The position numbers and the translations under genes were made by a program. A DNA stretch of 64,000 bases from Lachnospiraceae bacterium. Lineage in GTDB: Bacteria; Bacillota; Clostridia; Lachnospirales; Lachnospiraceae. Positions 53,766 through 62,864 of the stretch are shown piece by piece. The notes under the pieces are model-generated. The model was not told the DNA's origin and ran no database searches. It saw nothing but the letters and a program-made list of their open reading frames with translations. The DNA is taken from assembly GCA_017469945.1 (NCBI GenBank), contig JAFUFI010000004.1:94581-158580 (forward strand), given 5' to 3'. Each line of letters begins with the position of its first letter. The stretch's first letter is position 1.

Positions 53766-54746
53766 TTAAAGAAGATGTGCGCGAAGCTCTGCCCCGTCAA
53801 GAGGGCTAAGATAAGCGGGAGGAACATCAAATACAGTCTTGCATCCTGTCATTCCCTCTTTCTTCATACGTACAACGGCTCTTGCGTAAGCAACAAGTAC
53901 GCTGGCTGTAAACTCAGGGTTTGAATCAAGCTTTAAGCTGTACTCGATAACGTGTTTATGCTCGCCGTTTTCTCCGGTAGCACCAGTTCTAAATACAAAT
54001 CCGCCGTGAGGGATTCCGCTGTGATCTCTCTTAAGCTCTTCTTCTGAAATAAAGTGAACTGTTGTATCGTAATCGGCAAAGTAGTTGGGCATCGTCTTGA
54101 TCTCATTTTCGATACGTGCCTTGTCGGCGCCTTCCTCGGCTACAACAAAGCACTCTCTTAAATGCTTCTGTCTTGTCGTAAGTTCGGGATTCTCACCGTT
54201 TCTTACAGCCTCAAGAGCCGATTCGATAGGAATGGTGTACTGCTTTCCGTCTTTAACACCGTCAATACGTCTTATCGCGTCAGAGTGTCCCTGGCTGACA
54301 CCCTTTCCCCAGAAGGTGTAATCCTTTCCTTCGGGAAGAACGCAATTAGCGTAAAGTCTGTTTAAACTGAACATACCGGGATCCCATCCGCAGCTGATAA
54401 GCGCTACATGTCCGCTTTCTTTTGCAGCCTTGTCAACATTGTCAAAATGCTCGGGAATCTTAGCATGAGTATCAAAACTGTCAATTACGTTAAAGTACTT
54501 AGCGTACTCGGGAGTCTGCTTAGGAAGATCGGTAGCGCTTCCACCGCAGATAAAAAGAATATCAAACTCATCTTTATGAGCGGGAATATCCGATACGTTG
54601 TAAACAGGAACGCCCGCGGAAAGAGTCTGCAAAGATGCGGGATCTCTTCTTGTAAAAAATGCGCAAAGCTCTACATCAGGATTCTGTCTGATAGCAAGCT
54701 CAATGCCTTTTCCTAAATTACCGTAACCTAAAATTGCTGCTTTCAT
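53766..54746 (-). CDS. ddh: meso-Diaminopimelate dehydrogenase
   Basis: Makes meso-DAP from tetrahydrodipicolinate in one NADPH-dependent step, bypassing the acylated pathway. 326 residues: Rossmann motif ILGYGNLGKGIE, CGGSATDLP, SCGWDPGMFSLNR and TFWGKGVSQGHSDAIRRIDGV. Product goes to peptidoglycan and to LysA. AAGGCG precedes the ATG. Confidence 0.96.
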   Translation of the reverse strand: MKAAILGYGNLGKGIELAIRQNPDVELCAFFTRRDPASLQTLSAGVPVYNVSDIPAHKDEFDILFICGGSATDLPKQTPEYAKYFNVIDSFDTHAKIPEHFDNVDKAAKESGHVALISCGWDPGMFSLNRLYANCVLPEGKDYTFWGKGVSQGHSDAIRRIDGVKDGKQYTIPIESALEAVRNGENPELTTRQKHLRECFVVAEEGADKARIENEIKTMPNYFADYDTTVHFISEEELKRDHSGIPHGGFVFRTGATGENGEHKHVIEYSLKLDSNPEFTASVLVAYARAVVRMKKEGMTGCKTVFDVPPAYLSPLDGAELRAHLL

Positions 54747-54769
54747 TTCTTTTTCGCCTTTCTATAATG

Positions 54770-55444
54770 CTATATATCTTCAATCTGCCAGTCTATGGGG
54801 GACTCCCCATTGGCGATTAAAAATTCATTTGTTTTGCTGAATGGTTTACTTCCGAAGAATCCTCTGTGTGCCGATAAGGGGCTTGGATGCGGCGCTTCCA
54901 GGATAAGATGATGGGGATTGTTAAGCATCTTTTTCTTACTCTGTGCAGGCCTTCCCCAAAGTATAAAAACAATCGGTCTGTTCTCTTTGTTAAGTCCCTT
55001 TATTGCGGCATCGGTAAAGGTTTCCCAGCCATGGCCCTGATGTGAGAAAGCCTGATGTGCTCTTACCGTAAGAACGGTGTTGAGCATAAGCACTCCCTGT
55101 TTTGCCCATTTAACAAGATAACCATTGTTTGGTATCTTGCACCCAAGATCATCATTAAGTTCCTTGTAGATGTTTACAAGCGAAGGAGGTATATCAATTC
55201 CCGGCTTGACGGAAAATGACAATCCATGGGCCTGCCCTACGTTATGGTAAGGGTCCTGCCCTATGATCACAACCTTCACCTTAGATAAAGGAGTAAGATT
55301 AAAGGCACTGAATATTTCATCCGAAGGAGGAAAAACCTGTCCCGAAGCATATTCATTACCTACAAAGGTAAACAATTCTTTATAATAGGGCTTTTTAAAT
55401 TCGTCCTCGTATACAGTTAGCCAATCATTCTCAATTCCGGCCAT
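54770..55444 (-). CDS. ung: Uracil-DNA glycosylase
   Basis: Removes uracil from DNA. 224 residues, family 1: water-activating Asp in VVIIGQDPYHNVGQAHGLSFSV, VLMLNTVLTV, and the catalytic HPSPLSAHRGFFG. It is 18 bp after hisF, so it is co-transcribed with histidine genes without an obvious functional link. Confidence 0.97.
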   Translation of the reverse strand: MAGIENDWLTVYEDEFKKPYYKELFTFVGNEYASGQVFPPSDEIFSAFNLTPLSKVKVVIIGQDPYHNVGQAHGLSFSVKPGIDIPPSLVNIYKELNDDLGCKIPNNGYLVKWAKQGVLMLNTVLTVRAHQAFSHQGHGWETFTDAAIKGLNKENRPIVFILWGRPAQSKKKMLNNPHHLILEAPHPSPLSAHRGFFGSKPFSKTNEFLIANGESPIDWQIEDI

Positions 55445-55462
55445 GTCTGATTCCTTAAAAAT

Positions 55463-56221
55463 TTATAGTCTTACGCTTACGCCTTTTGAGCGAAGGTATT
55501 CCTTAACCTGACTGATCTCAAGCTCTTTGTAATGGAAAAGGGATGCTGCAAGAACAGCTTCGGCTCCCGCTTCTATGGCATCGTAAAAATGCTCGCATTT
55601 TCCGGCACCACCTGAGGCAATTACGGGAATACCCACCGTATCGGCAACAGCCTTTGTGAGTTCAGTATCATACCCGTTCTTGGTTCCGTCGCAATCCATA
55701 CTCGTAAGAAGGATTTCTCCGGCGCCCAACTTATAGGCTTTTTCAGCCCACTCAACCGCGTCAATGCCCATATCGACTCTTCCGCCGTTTTTATAAATAG
55801 TCCATCCGTTCCCATCAGCTCTTCTTTTAGCATCGATAGCAACTACAACACACTGGGACCCAAACTTATCCGCAGCATCACTTATAAGTTTCGGATTCAT
55901 GATCGCTGCTGAATTGATTGCGATCTTGTCAGCTCCTTCACGAAGGATAGCTTTGAAATCATCAACCGTTCTGATGCCGCCGCCCACAGTAAAAGGGATA
56001 AATACTCTCGACGCAACCTCTCTGACCCACTCAAGCTGAGTATCTCTTGAATCGCTTGAAGCAGTAATATCAAGGAAAACAAGTTCATCAGCTCCTGCCT
56101 TGTCATAAGCTGAAGCAACCTCGGAAATATCTCCGGCATCTCTTAAATTTACAAAATTTACACCCTTAACAACTCGTCCGTCTTTTACGTCGAGACAGGG
56201 AATTACTCTTTTTGTGTGCAT
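55463..56221 (-). CDS. hisF: Imidazole glycerol phosphate synthase subunit HisF
   Basis: 252 residues, (beta-alpha)8 barrel cyclase. Catalytic Asp11 in [16 protein letters not shown] and Asp130-type residue in VVAIDAKR; phosphate motifs [11 protein letters not shown] and [11 protein letters not shown]. Works with HisH, encoded directly upstream (2-nt gap). No other his gene is nearby. Confidence 0.97.
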   Translation of the reverse strand: MHTKRVIPCLDVKDGRVVKGVNFVNLRDAGDISEVASAYDKAGADELVFLDITASSDSRDTQLEWVREVASRVFIPFTVGGGIRTVDDFKAILREGADKIAINSAAIMNPKLISDAADKFGSQCVVVAIDAKRRADGNGWTIYKNGGRVDMGIDAVEWAEKAYKLGAGEILLTSMDCDGTKNGYDTELTKAVADTVGIPVIASGGAGKCEHFYDAIEAGAEAVLAASLFHYKELEISQVKEYLRSKGVSVRL

Positions 56222-56223
56222 AT

Positions 56224-56844
56224 CTATACCCGATCAGCCTTAACAGCTTTTACAAAATTTCTCAAAATCGAAAGCCCTACATCCGAGCTTTTTTCCGGAT
56301 GAAACTGGGTGGCAAATATATTACCGCATTCCACCGAAGCTTCTACCGTGCATCCATACTCACATGTAGCGGTTACGATGCTCTTATCGTAAGCATCAAG
56401 ATAATACGAATGTACAAAGTACACATAAGAATCCTCGGGTATCCCTTCAAAAAGTCTTCCTTTGTTGGGATATTTTAAATTGTTCCAGCCGATATGCGGG
56501 ATCTTCAATCCTGTATCGGGGATTCTTTTTATCTTACCCTTTAATAAACCGATTCCCGGTACCCCCGGGCTTTCCTCGCTTTCATCGAATAAAAGCTGCT
56601 GTCCGAGGCATATACCCAAAAGCGGAGTTTCTTGTTTTGCCACCTGTTTTATAACATCAACGAGGCCGTATTCGTGAAGTCTTTTCATAGCCTCTCCGAA
56701 AGCCCCGACTCCCGGAAGTATCACACCGTCAGCATTAAGGATAGTATCTTTATCTCTTGTAAGAATTACTTCCTCTCCGATAAACTTAAGAGCTTTTTCA
56801 ACGCTTTTAATATTACCCGCGTCATAATCAATAATTGCAATCAT
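56224..56844 (-). CDS. hisH: Imidazole glycerol phosphate synthase subunit HisH
   Basis: 206 residues, glutaminase subunit that feeds ammonia to HisF. Oxyanion strand [10 protein letters not shown], nucleophile Cys in [12 protein letters not shown], and the catalytic pair in TQFHPEKSS. The ribosome binding site GGAG and the ATG lie right at the end of the repeat-protein gene (2-nt gap), implying translational coupling. Confidence 0.97.
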   Translation of the reverse strand: MIAIIDYDAGNIKSVEKALKFIGEEVILTRDKDTILNADGVILPGVGAFGEAMKRLHEYGLVDVIKQVAKQETPLLGICLGQQLLFDESEESPGVPGIGLLKGKIKRIPDTGLKIPHIGWNNLKYPNKGRLFEGIPEDSYVYFVHSYYLDAYDKSIVTATCEYGCTVEASVECGNIFATQFHPEKSSDVGLSILRNFVKAVKADRV

Positions 56845-56846
56845 AT

Positions 56847-59800
56847 CTATTCTCCACTGCCGGATTCTACGAAATTCCCGCTTCCCATACCGTCTTCCTC
56901 GGGGAGAAGATCCGGTTTTTCAATAACCGGTGGTTCTTCCTTTACTTCCTCTCCTTCGGGCATCTTACCCGTTGCTTTTGCCAAAGCCTCGTTATAGCTC
57001 ATTCCATCTACTATATAATGCACAAGCTTTGTATAAACAACATCATCCGGTTCGGAAGCAATAAGCCTTGCTTCATCTTCTGTAAGCCCGTATTTTGATG
57101 TCAATATTCCCAAAATCTCCTGATATGTAGGGTCCACTTTATCCACGCAGTTCCATTGCGAAGCGGAAGTAAAGAGTCCGGGATAAGCGTTAACAGACTG
57201 TATAAGGCTGTCCAAAGCTCTGATTTCATTGCCCTCATCGGCAAGCATCTCATACTCGCGAAGCCACAATCTTATCCTCAAAATACACTCAGAGCTGTTA
57301 AACATGATAGTCTCGGATTCGCTTAAATCCTTTCCGAAAAGATTCTGGTAGCAAGCCTGATAATCTTCATTTCTAAAAGCAGCTCTTCCGGCCTTCTTTA
57401 CGGAGAAATCCCCTGCAAATCTGACTATAAGGAATAAAAGTGCCGCAAACATTGCCGCTACGATAACGATCATAGCTACGCTCTTGGTATTTAGTTTTTT
57501 CTCAGGTTTTCCGGGCTCCGGCTTTTCCTTTTTAGGCTTTTCTTTCTTGGGCTTTTTCTCTTTCTTAGGCTTCTTTTCCTCGCCACCCTCTTCGCCCTCA
57601 GCGTCTGCCTTTTTATCCTTCTTGCCCTTCTTTTTCTTCTTTCCGTCGTCCCCCTCTTTATTCATCTCATCAAGGATCTGAGCATTTTCATCGGAAAGCT
57701 TTAAAGAGTTCGCTTCATCGTCCTCATCTTCTTCATCAGCTTCGGTTAAAGCTCCGGTAATCTTGGCAAAAATACCTTTTATCTTGTCGAGGAAAGAATT
57801 CTTCTTGCCTTCTCCGCCTTCGCCTTCTTCGCCGCCTGCGGCTCCGATTGAGCTGATATCTATAGTCTCCGCAGGAGCGGAACTTTCTTTGGATGCGCTT
57901 TCGCTTCCTAGAGCTTCCGTGCCGTCAGATGTAGGATCAAAATCATCCCCAAAATGCTCAAGGTTGATCTCAAAGTCAGGCTCTGCCGTGTCTTCATTGC
58001 TGCCAAATCCAACGCTGCCCTCGCCCAGCTCAACTCTTTCATCCGAATCTGCGGAAATAGTGCTCTCATCAACAGGCACTTCCTCACCATTTGCAATCGC
58101 GTTAAGAACGGGATCGTTTAAAATATCTATATCGCTGCCAAAGGGATTAAACTCCTCGGAAGCGTTTTCGCCTGTTTGTTCTTCGGGCTCTGCTGTGCCG
58201 CTTTGAGACTCTTCGCCGCCGCCTTTTTCCATTGCGGCAAGCTCAGCTCCTGCCAAAAGCGCCTCAACATCGCTAAGATCCGTATCATGAATAGGAAGAT
58301 CCGATCCTATTTTATCAGCACCTGGTATTTCAACATCCTCGCTCTTGTTCTTACCCTTTTTCTTGGCGGCTCTTGCTGCAGCCTTTTCCTCTTTTGCCTT
58401 TTTCTTAGCTGCCGCTTTTTCTTCTTTTAAGCGCTTCTTCTCAGCCTTTTTTTGCTCCTTGGGATCAGCTAAAAGTTCAGAAATCTCTTCACCTGAATCC
58501 TCAGAAAATACAGCCGCCGGATTAGCGCCATCTACGGCCGGCTTTTCATTAAGCTCGCCCTCAATAAGTTCATTTCTCTCATTTTTATCAAGAAGGTCTC
58601 CGATTTCAGAGCTCTCTCCGTCATTTGTCGTATCAATAAGATCTCCCAAGGACAAATCATCAAGTCCCGGAATATCAATTCCGCCTTCTGCAACCCCTGA
58701 ATCTTCCTTAGCCGCATTAAGCATCTTTTCTATATCTTCTTCATCGGGAAGATTTTCCTGTGTCTCGAGCTCGGCATTAAGAGCATCAAGCTCTGAAAGA
58801 TCGATGCCTAAATCGCCGGGATTGTCCGCCGTATCGGGTTCTTCGATTACCGGTTCCTCAATTACAGGCTCTTCGATTACAGGTTCTTCTATAGCAGGCG
58901 CATCTCCAAGGATATCCTCCATACCCGGAATCTCGATATTTCCAAGCGCAGGCTCCTCGATAACAGGCTCCTCGATTACAGGTTCTTCTATAGCAGGCGC
59001 ATCTCCAAGGATATCCTCCATACCCGGAATCTCGATATCTCCAAGCGAAGGCTCCTCAATAACAGGCTCCTCAATAACAGGCTCCTCGATTACAGGTTCT
59101 TCAATTACAGGTTCTTCAATTACAGGTTCTTCAATTACAGGTTCTTCTATAGCAGGCGCATCTCCAAGGATATCCTCCATACCCGGAATCTCGATATCTC
59201 CAAGCGAAGGCTCCTCAATAACAGGCTCCTCGATTACAGGTTCTTCAATTACAGGTTCTTCTATAGCAGGCGCATCTCCAAGGATATCCTCTATACCCGG
59301 AATCTCGATATCTCCAAGCGAAGGCTCCTCAATAACAGGCTCCTCAATAACAGGCTCCTCGATTACAGGTTCTTCAATTACAGGTTCTTCAATTACAGGT
59401 TCTTCTATAGCAGGCGCATCTCCAAGGATATCCTCCATACCCGGAATCTCGATATCTCCAAGTGCAGGCTCCTCAATTACAGGCTCTTCAGGTACAACAA
59501 TATCCGAAGCGGGCTCTTCGTCCTCTTCTTTGTTTGAATCAATATCAGTAAATACTTTCTGGGAAGAATAGTTATTGGAATCGTCTATTGAAGAAATAGT
59601 AAGATCTTCAGACACAGACTTTAAACCGGCATCAAAAGAAGGCATAATATCCGCCATAAGATCAGCGATTTCGCTGTCAAGCGGAGCCTCCTCTGCCGGT
59701 GAAAGCGAAGGGGCTCTGTCAATTACAAGTCCCATCGAATCGACATTTTGAGGGATTTCACTTTTGAAAGGATCCTCCTTAGGTTCCGGATTGGACCCTC

Positions 59801-59849
59801 CCATCATATCCTTTAACAACTTATCCAAATAGTCTTCTGAAGATGCCAT
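56847..59849 (-). CDS. Large acidic repeat-containing membrane protein, function unknown
   Basis: 1000 residues. N-terminus MASSEDYLDKLLKDMMGGSN has no signal peptide. Residues about 118-338 are repeats: five larger units starting with a variant of IEIPGMEDILGDAPAIEEP, each followed by two to six copies of VIEEP. A long acidic region follows, with Lys/Ala-rich helices (about 465-500) and a Lys-rich stretch (KKEKKPKKEKPKKEKP) just before a single TM helix (about 791-812). About 185 residues of helical sequence follow outside. The layout suggests a bitopic protein with a long disordered acidic cytoplasmic part. I do not recognise the family. Confidence 0.85.
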   Translation of the reverse strand: MASSEDYLDKLLKDMMGGSNPEPKEDPFKSEIPQNVDSMGLVIDRAPSLSPAEEAPLDSEIADLMADIMPSFDAGLKSVSEDLTISSIDDSNNYSSQKVFTDIDSNKEEDEEPASDIVVPEEPVIEEPALGDIEIPGMEDILGDAPAIEEPVIEEPVIEEPVIEEPVIEEPVIEEPSLGDIEIPGIEDILGDAPAIEEPVIEEPVIEEPVIEEPSLGDIEIPGMEDILGDAPAIEEPVIEEPVIEEPVIEEPVIEEPVIEEPVIEEPSLGDIEIPGMEDILGDAPAIEEPVIEEPVIEEPALGNIEIPGMEDILGDAPAIEEPVIEEPVIEEPVIEEPDTADNPGDLGIDLSELDALNAELETQENLPDEEDIEKMLNAAKEDSGVAEGGIDIPGLDDLSLGDLIDTTNDGESSEIGDLLDKNERNELIEGELNEKPAVDGANPAAVFSEDSGEEISELLADPKEQKKAEKKRLKEEKAAAKKKAKEEKAAARAAKKKGKNKSEDVEIPGADKIGSDLPIHDTDLSDVEALLAGAELAAMEKGGGEESQSGTAEPEEQTGENASEEFNPFGSDIDILNDPVLNAIANGEEVPVDESTISADSDERVELGEGSVGFGSNEDTAEPDFEINLEHFGDDFDPTSDGTEALGSESASKESSAPAETIDISSIGAAGGEEGEGGEGKKNSFLDKIKGIFAKITGALTEADEEDEDDEANSLKLSDENAQILDEMNKEGDDGKKKKKGKKDKKADAEGEEGGEEKKPKKEKKPKKEKPKKEKPEPGKPEKKLNTKSVAMIVIVAAMFAALLFLIVRFAGDFSVKKAGRAAFRNEDYQACYQNLFGKDLSESETIMFNSSECILRIRLWLREYEMLADEGNEIRALDSLIQSVNAYPGLFTSASQWNCVDKVDPTYQEILGILTSKYGLTEDEARLIASEPDDVVYTKLVHYIVDGMSYNEALAKATGKMPEGEEVKEEPPVIEKPDLLPEEDGMGSGNFVESGSGE
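58836..59495. repeat. Nested minisatellite within the acidic repeat gene
   Basis: A 15-bp unit coding VIEEP, nested within a larger unit coding IEIPGMEDILGDAPAIEEP. The copies differ mainly at third positions (ataacaggctcctcg, attacaggttcttca). Copy number is likely to vary among strains, and the region is prone to assembly error. Confidence 0.9.
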
Positions 59850-59896
59850 ATTTTCATCCCATCCCTATAAAGATTTTTACATAGAAATACTTTTAT

Positions 59897-59925
59897 ATTC
59901 TATCATAATACAGTGATTTATTCAA
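59897..59925 (-). promoter_or_regulatory. Promoter of the repeat protein-hisHF operon
   Basis: TTGAAT (59920-59925), 17-bp spacer, TAGAAT (59897-59902) on the minus strand, 47 bp before the ATG. Confidence 0.6.
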
Positions 59926-60004
59926 TAAAATAACACTATTCATCTTTGATACAAATCATTAAAAAACGCTAAATTAAAACTGATATCTCCGGTGTATAAA
60001 CATA

Positions 60005-60039
60005 ACAAAAAAGGACCATGACATTCGTCACAGTCCTTT
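60005..60039 (-). terminator. Intrinsic terminator of cheV
   Basis: AAAGGACTGTGAC pairs with GTCATGGTCCTTT (13 bp with two G-U pairs, 4-nt loop), then TTTTG on the minus strand, 14 bp after the cheV stop. Confidence 0.88.
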
Positions 60040-60052
60040 GAAAAAACATTTA

Positions 60053-60958
60053 TTAAAGTCCCTTGGTCTTAACAAGATTGTCAACAATTCTTACAAGGTT
60101 TCCAATCTCAGGCTTTGAAAGCTGAGCGTCAGCTCCGAGAGCCTCGCCCTTCTTTCTCATCTCCTCATTAACAAGTGATGAGAAAATGATAACGGGAATA
60201 TGCTTTGTCTTGTCATCGCTCTTTACAAGCTTTGTAAGGCGATGTCCATCCATCTCAGGCATCTCAATATCGGTAATAAGGATCTTTACATGATCGTCGA
60301 GAGTGCCTTCGTTCTTGCACTGTACGATAACATCGTACGCTTTCTGTCCGTTTTCGGTATGGATAAGGTTCTCATATCCGGCCTTTGTAAGCGAATCAAC
60401 GATAAGCTTATTAAGGAGAACGGAGTCCTCAGCGATAAGAATAGGAACATTGCTTCTCTGACGAGGGCCAAGTTCTGTAATATCGCTAACTTTAAGACCT
60501 GTCTCAGGGTTAATGTCGCTTACAATCTTCTCAAAATCAAGAATAATGATAAGCTTGTTATCATTCTTAATGATACCGGTAGATACGCTCGCCTCAGCTG
60601 AAGAAATAGTAGCATCGGGTTTGATGATATTTCTCCAGGAAACTCTGTGAATACCAAGAACGGCATCAACATGGAAAGCAATGTTTAAACTGTTAAAATT
60701 GGTGATGATAAACAGACCTTTGGGATCTGAACTGCCACGACCAAGACAATTCTTAAGGTCGATTGCCGTGATCATAATATCACGCGGCATAAAGATACCT
60801 TCGATACTCGGGTGTGAATTAGGAACCGGTGTAACAGGCTGATATGAAATAATCTCTTTAATCTTAGCTACATTGATACCGTAAGAGAAATTTCCAATTG
60901 TAAACTCAAGTATCTCAAGTTCATTAGTTCCATTCTCAAGCAAAATCTTTGTATCCAT
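60053..60958 (-). CDS. cheV: Chemotaxis coupling protein CheV
   Basis: 301 residues: N-terminal CheW domain (about 1-160, EILEFTIGNFSYGINVAKIKEII) and C-terminal receiver domain with acidic pair ED (ILIAEDSVLL), phospho-acceptor Asp in ILITDIEMPEMDG, and Lys in LSKPE. It couples chemoreceptors to CheA and tunes adaptation. The start is ATG 60958 with AGAGG 6 nt upstream; the preceding TTG is less likely. It is a single-gene unit with its own terminator. Confidence 0.95.
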   Translation of the reverse strand: MDTKILLENGTNELEILEFTIGNFSYGINVAKIKEIISYQPVTPVPNSHPSIEGIFMPRDIMITAIDLKNCLGRGSSDPKGLFIITNFNSLNIAFHVDAVLGIHRVSWRNIIKPDATISSAEASVSTGIIKNDNKLIIILDFEKIVSDINPETGLKVSDITELGPRQRSNVPILIAEDSVLLNKLIVDSLTKAGYENLIHTENGQKAYDVIVQCKNEGTLDDHVKILITDIEMPEMDGHRLTKLVKSDDKTKHIPVIIFSSLVNEEMRKKGEALGADAQLSKPEIGNLVRIVDNLVKTKGL

Positions 60959-60973
60959 CAATACCTCTCATTC

Positions 60974-60989
60974 TGTCACTAATGTGACA
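60974..60989. promoter_or_regulatory. Palindrome in the cheV leader
   Basis: TGTCAC-TAAT-GTGACA, a perfect 6-bp inverted repeat 15 bp upstream of the cheV start. It resembles a CRP/FNR-family operator, or could form a small hairpin next to the ribosome binding site. Confidence 0.4.
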
Positions 60990-61142
60990 ACTTGTTTTAG
61001 AAGGCCTGAAAAATAAAGGCTTAGGTCATATCCAGCATTCCTATATCAAATCGACCATATATGAATTATATCATAATATCTTTAAAATGAAACAACTAAG
61101 AGAAAAAATTGTATAAATTTTTTGTAAAACAGCCAAAACATA

Positions 61143-62864
61143 TTAAATAGTTTCAATAAATCTGCTTAAATATGCGAATATTTCTTCTTCTGAATATATT
61201 TTCAAGACCTCCCCGGCCATCTTTTTACATGCCTCAAAGTTCAGAGAACACACCCTGCGCCGTAACGAAAGTATCCCGGATGGAGAGACGCTCAATGTAT
61301 CAAGTCCGAGCCCTATGAGCAAAGGTAAGATTACTTCATTTGCGGCCGCTTCCCCGCATATTTCAACTGGTATTCCGGCGCTTTTTCCAGCTCTGCATAT
61401 ATTACCTATAAGTCTGATTACAGCAGGCTGAAAAGGTGAATATAGATATGATACCATCCCATTTCCCCTATCCGCACACATCGTATACTGGATGAGGTCA
61501 TTCGTACCAATAGATATAAAATCCACTTCTTTCGCGATCTCTTCAGCAAGGATAGCCGCAGATGGGGTCTCAATCATGCATCCTATCTTTATCTTTTCAT
61601 CAAACAAAATGCCATTAACTTTTAGTTCATCTTTGCATTCACCTATGATTTCTTTAGCGCTTAAAATCTCGCCGATACAGGTGATCATAGGGAGCAATAT
61701 GCTTACTTTTCCATAATAAGATGCGCGTAAAACAGCCTTTATCTGGGTCTTAAATACTTCTGTCTCCTTTAGGCAGTATCTGATCGCTCTAACTCCAAGA
61801 AAAGGATTATCTTCTTTGGGAAAATGCAGGTATGAAATAGACTTATCCCCACCGGCATCGAGAGTTCTGATAACAACTAATTTTTCTCCGGCAAGCTCTG
61901 CTAAAGCCCTGTATGCTTCGAATTGCTCATCCTCCGATGGCATTTTATCGGAATTCATAAACAGCATCTCGGTTCGATAAAGCCCAACGCCTTCTGCTCC
62001 GCAATCCTCAAAATCTTTGGCGCTCACTTTCCCTGATAAATTACAGAAAAGATTTATCTTCCTGCCATCAGCAGTAACTGTTTCAATGTTTTTATATGCA
62101 TAGAGTTCTTTTTCCTGTGACTTTATCTGTTCATTTAGTAGTCTATACTTATCAATCTGTTCTTCGGAAGGGTTAGTAACCGCCTCTTGATTTATGGCAT
62201 CAACTATGATCATATCACCATCGCTTACAGCATCATAAACCTTATATGCACCTGAAATCATAGGTATTCCCATAGATTTAGCCAGTATCGCCGTATGAGA
62301 GGTCTCATTACCGTATCCGGAGATAATACCTGTTATCTTTGAAAAATCTATTTCAGACAAAAAAGAAGGCAAAATATTCCTACCAACAAGTACAGTGTCA
62401 GGCTCAATGGAATACACCTGATCCTTTCCGCTGAGAATACGCAATAGGCCTGACTGTATATCCAAAACATCAGTGCTTCTTTCCCTGATCACTTCATCAT
62501 CAGAGCCTTCAAAAATATTTGCATATACATTCAAAACATCATAAACTGATTCGTCCGCGCTTTTACCGGTATCTATAAGCTTATAAATCTGTCCAAGCAT
62601 ATCCTCGTCATCGAGGATTACTAAATGGCTCCTTATGATATCTCCCTGTTTTTCACCTAAAGATTTATCAAGTGATTTACTAAGCAGCTCTAATCTTTCT
62701 TTATAACAAGAGATTGCTTCTTCAAATCTGGATTGCTCTATATTTGGTTTACATAATTCGGTTGCATAGTTTGCATAATTATTTGGAATTTCATTATAAT
62801 CCGAGATTTTTAATACTTTTCCGATTCCGATTCCTTTAGAGCAAGTTATTCCGGTATAATTCAT
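61143..62864 (-). CDS. ptsI: Phosphoenolpyruvate-protein phosphotransferase (enzyme I of the PTS)
   Basis: Takes phosphate from PEP and passes it to HPr. 573 residues. Phospho-His is in ISGYGNETSHTAILAKSMGIPMISG; PEP-binding blocks AEGVGLYRTEMLFM and LDAGGDKSISYL, GVRAIRYCL, and SIGTNDLIQYTMCADRGN. The catalytic Cys is in PVEICGEAA. The ATG overlaps the end of the fruK-type gene by 29 bp. No ptsH or sugar EII gene is adjacent. Confidence 0.95.
   Translation of the reverse strand: MNYTGITCSKGIGIGKVLKISDYNEIPNNYANYATELCKPNIEQSRFEEAISCYKERLELLSKSLDKSLGEKQGDIIRSHLVILDDEDMLGQIYKLIDTGKSADESVYDVLNVYANIFEGSDDEVIRERSTDVLDIQSGLLRILSGKDQVYSIEPDTVLVGRNILPSFLSEIDFSKITGIISGYGNETSHTAILAKSMGIPMISGAYKVYDAVSDGDMIIVDAINQEAVTNPSEEQIDKYRLLNEQIKSQEKELYAYKNIETVTADGRKINLFCNLSGKVSAKDFEDCGAEGVGLYRTEMLFMNSDKMPSEDEQFEAYRALAELAGEKLVVIRTLDAGGDKSISYLHFPKEDNPFLGVRAIRYCLKETEVFKTQIKAVLRASYYGKVSILLPMITCIGEILSAKEIIGECKDELKVNGILFDEKIKIGCMIETPSAAILAEEIAKEVDFISIGTNDLIQYTMCADRGNGMVSYLYSPFQPAVIRLIGNICRAGKSAGIPVEICGEAAANEVILPLLIGLGLDTLSVSPSGILSLRRRVCSLNFEACKKMAGEVLKIYSEEEIFAYLSRFIETI

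Noticed and set aside
58836..59495. CRISPR array
   Set aside because: The repeats are 15 bp and nested, contiguous without spacers, and in frame in a coding sequence.
58345..59571. Long plus-strand open frame rich in SSITG repeats opposite the acidic repeat gene
   Set aside because: It is the antisense image of the VIEEP minisatellite, has no start context, and the minus-strand gene fits codon use, promoter and operon.
61085..61130. AT-only inverted repeat after ptsI as a terminator
   Set aside because: The stem is only A-T pairs with no GC content, so termination is not supported.
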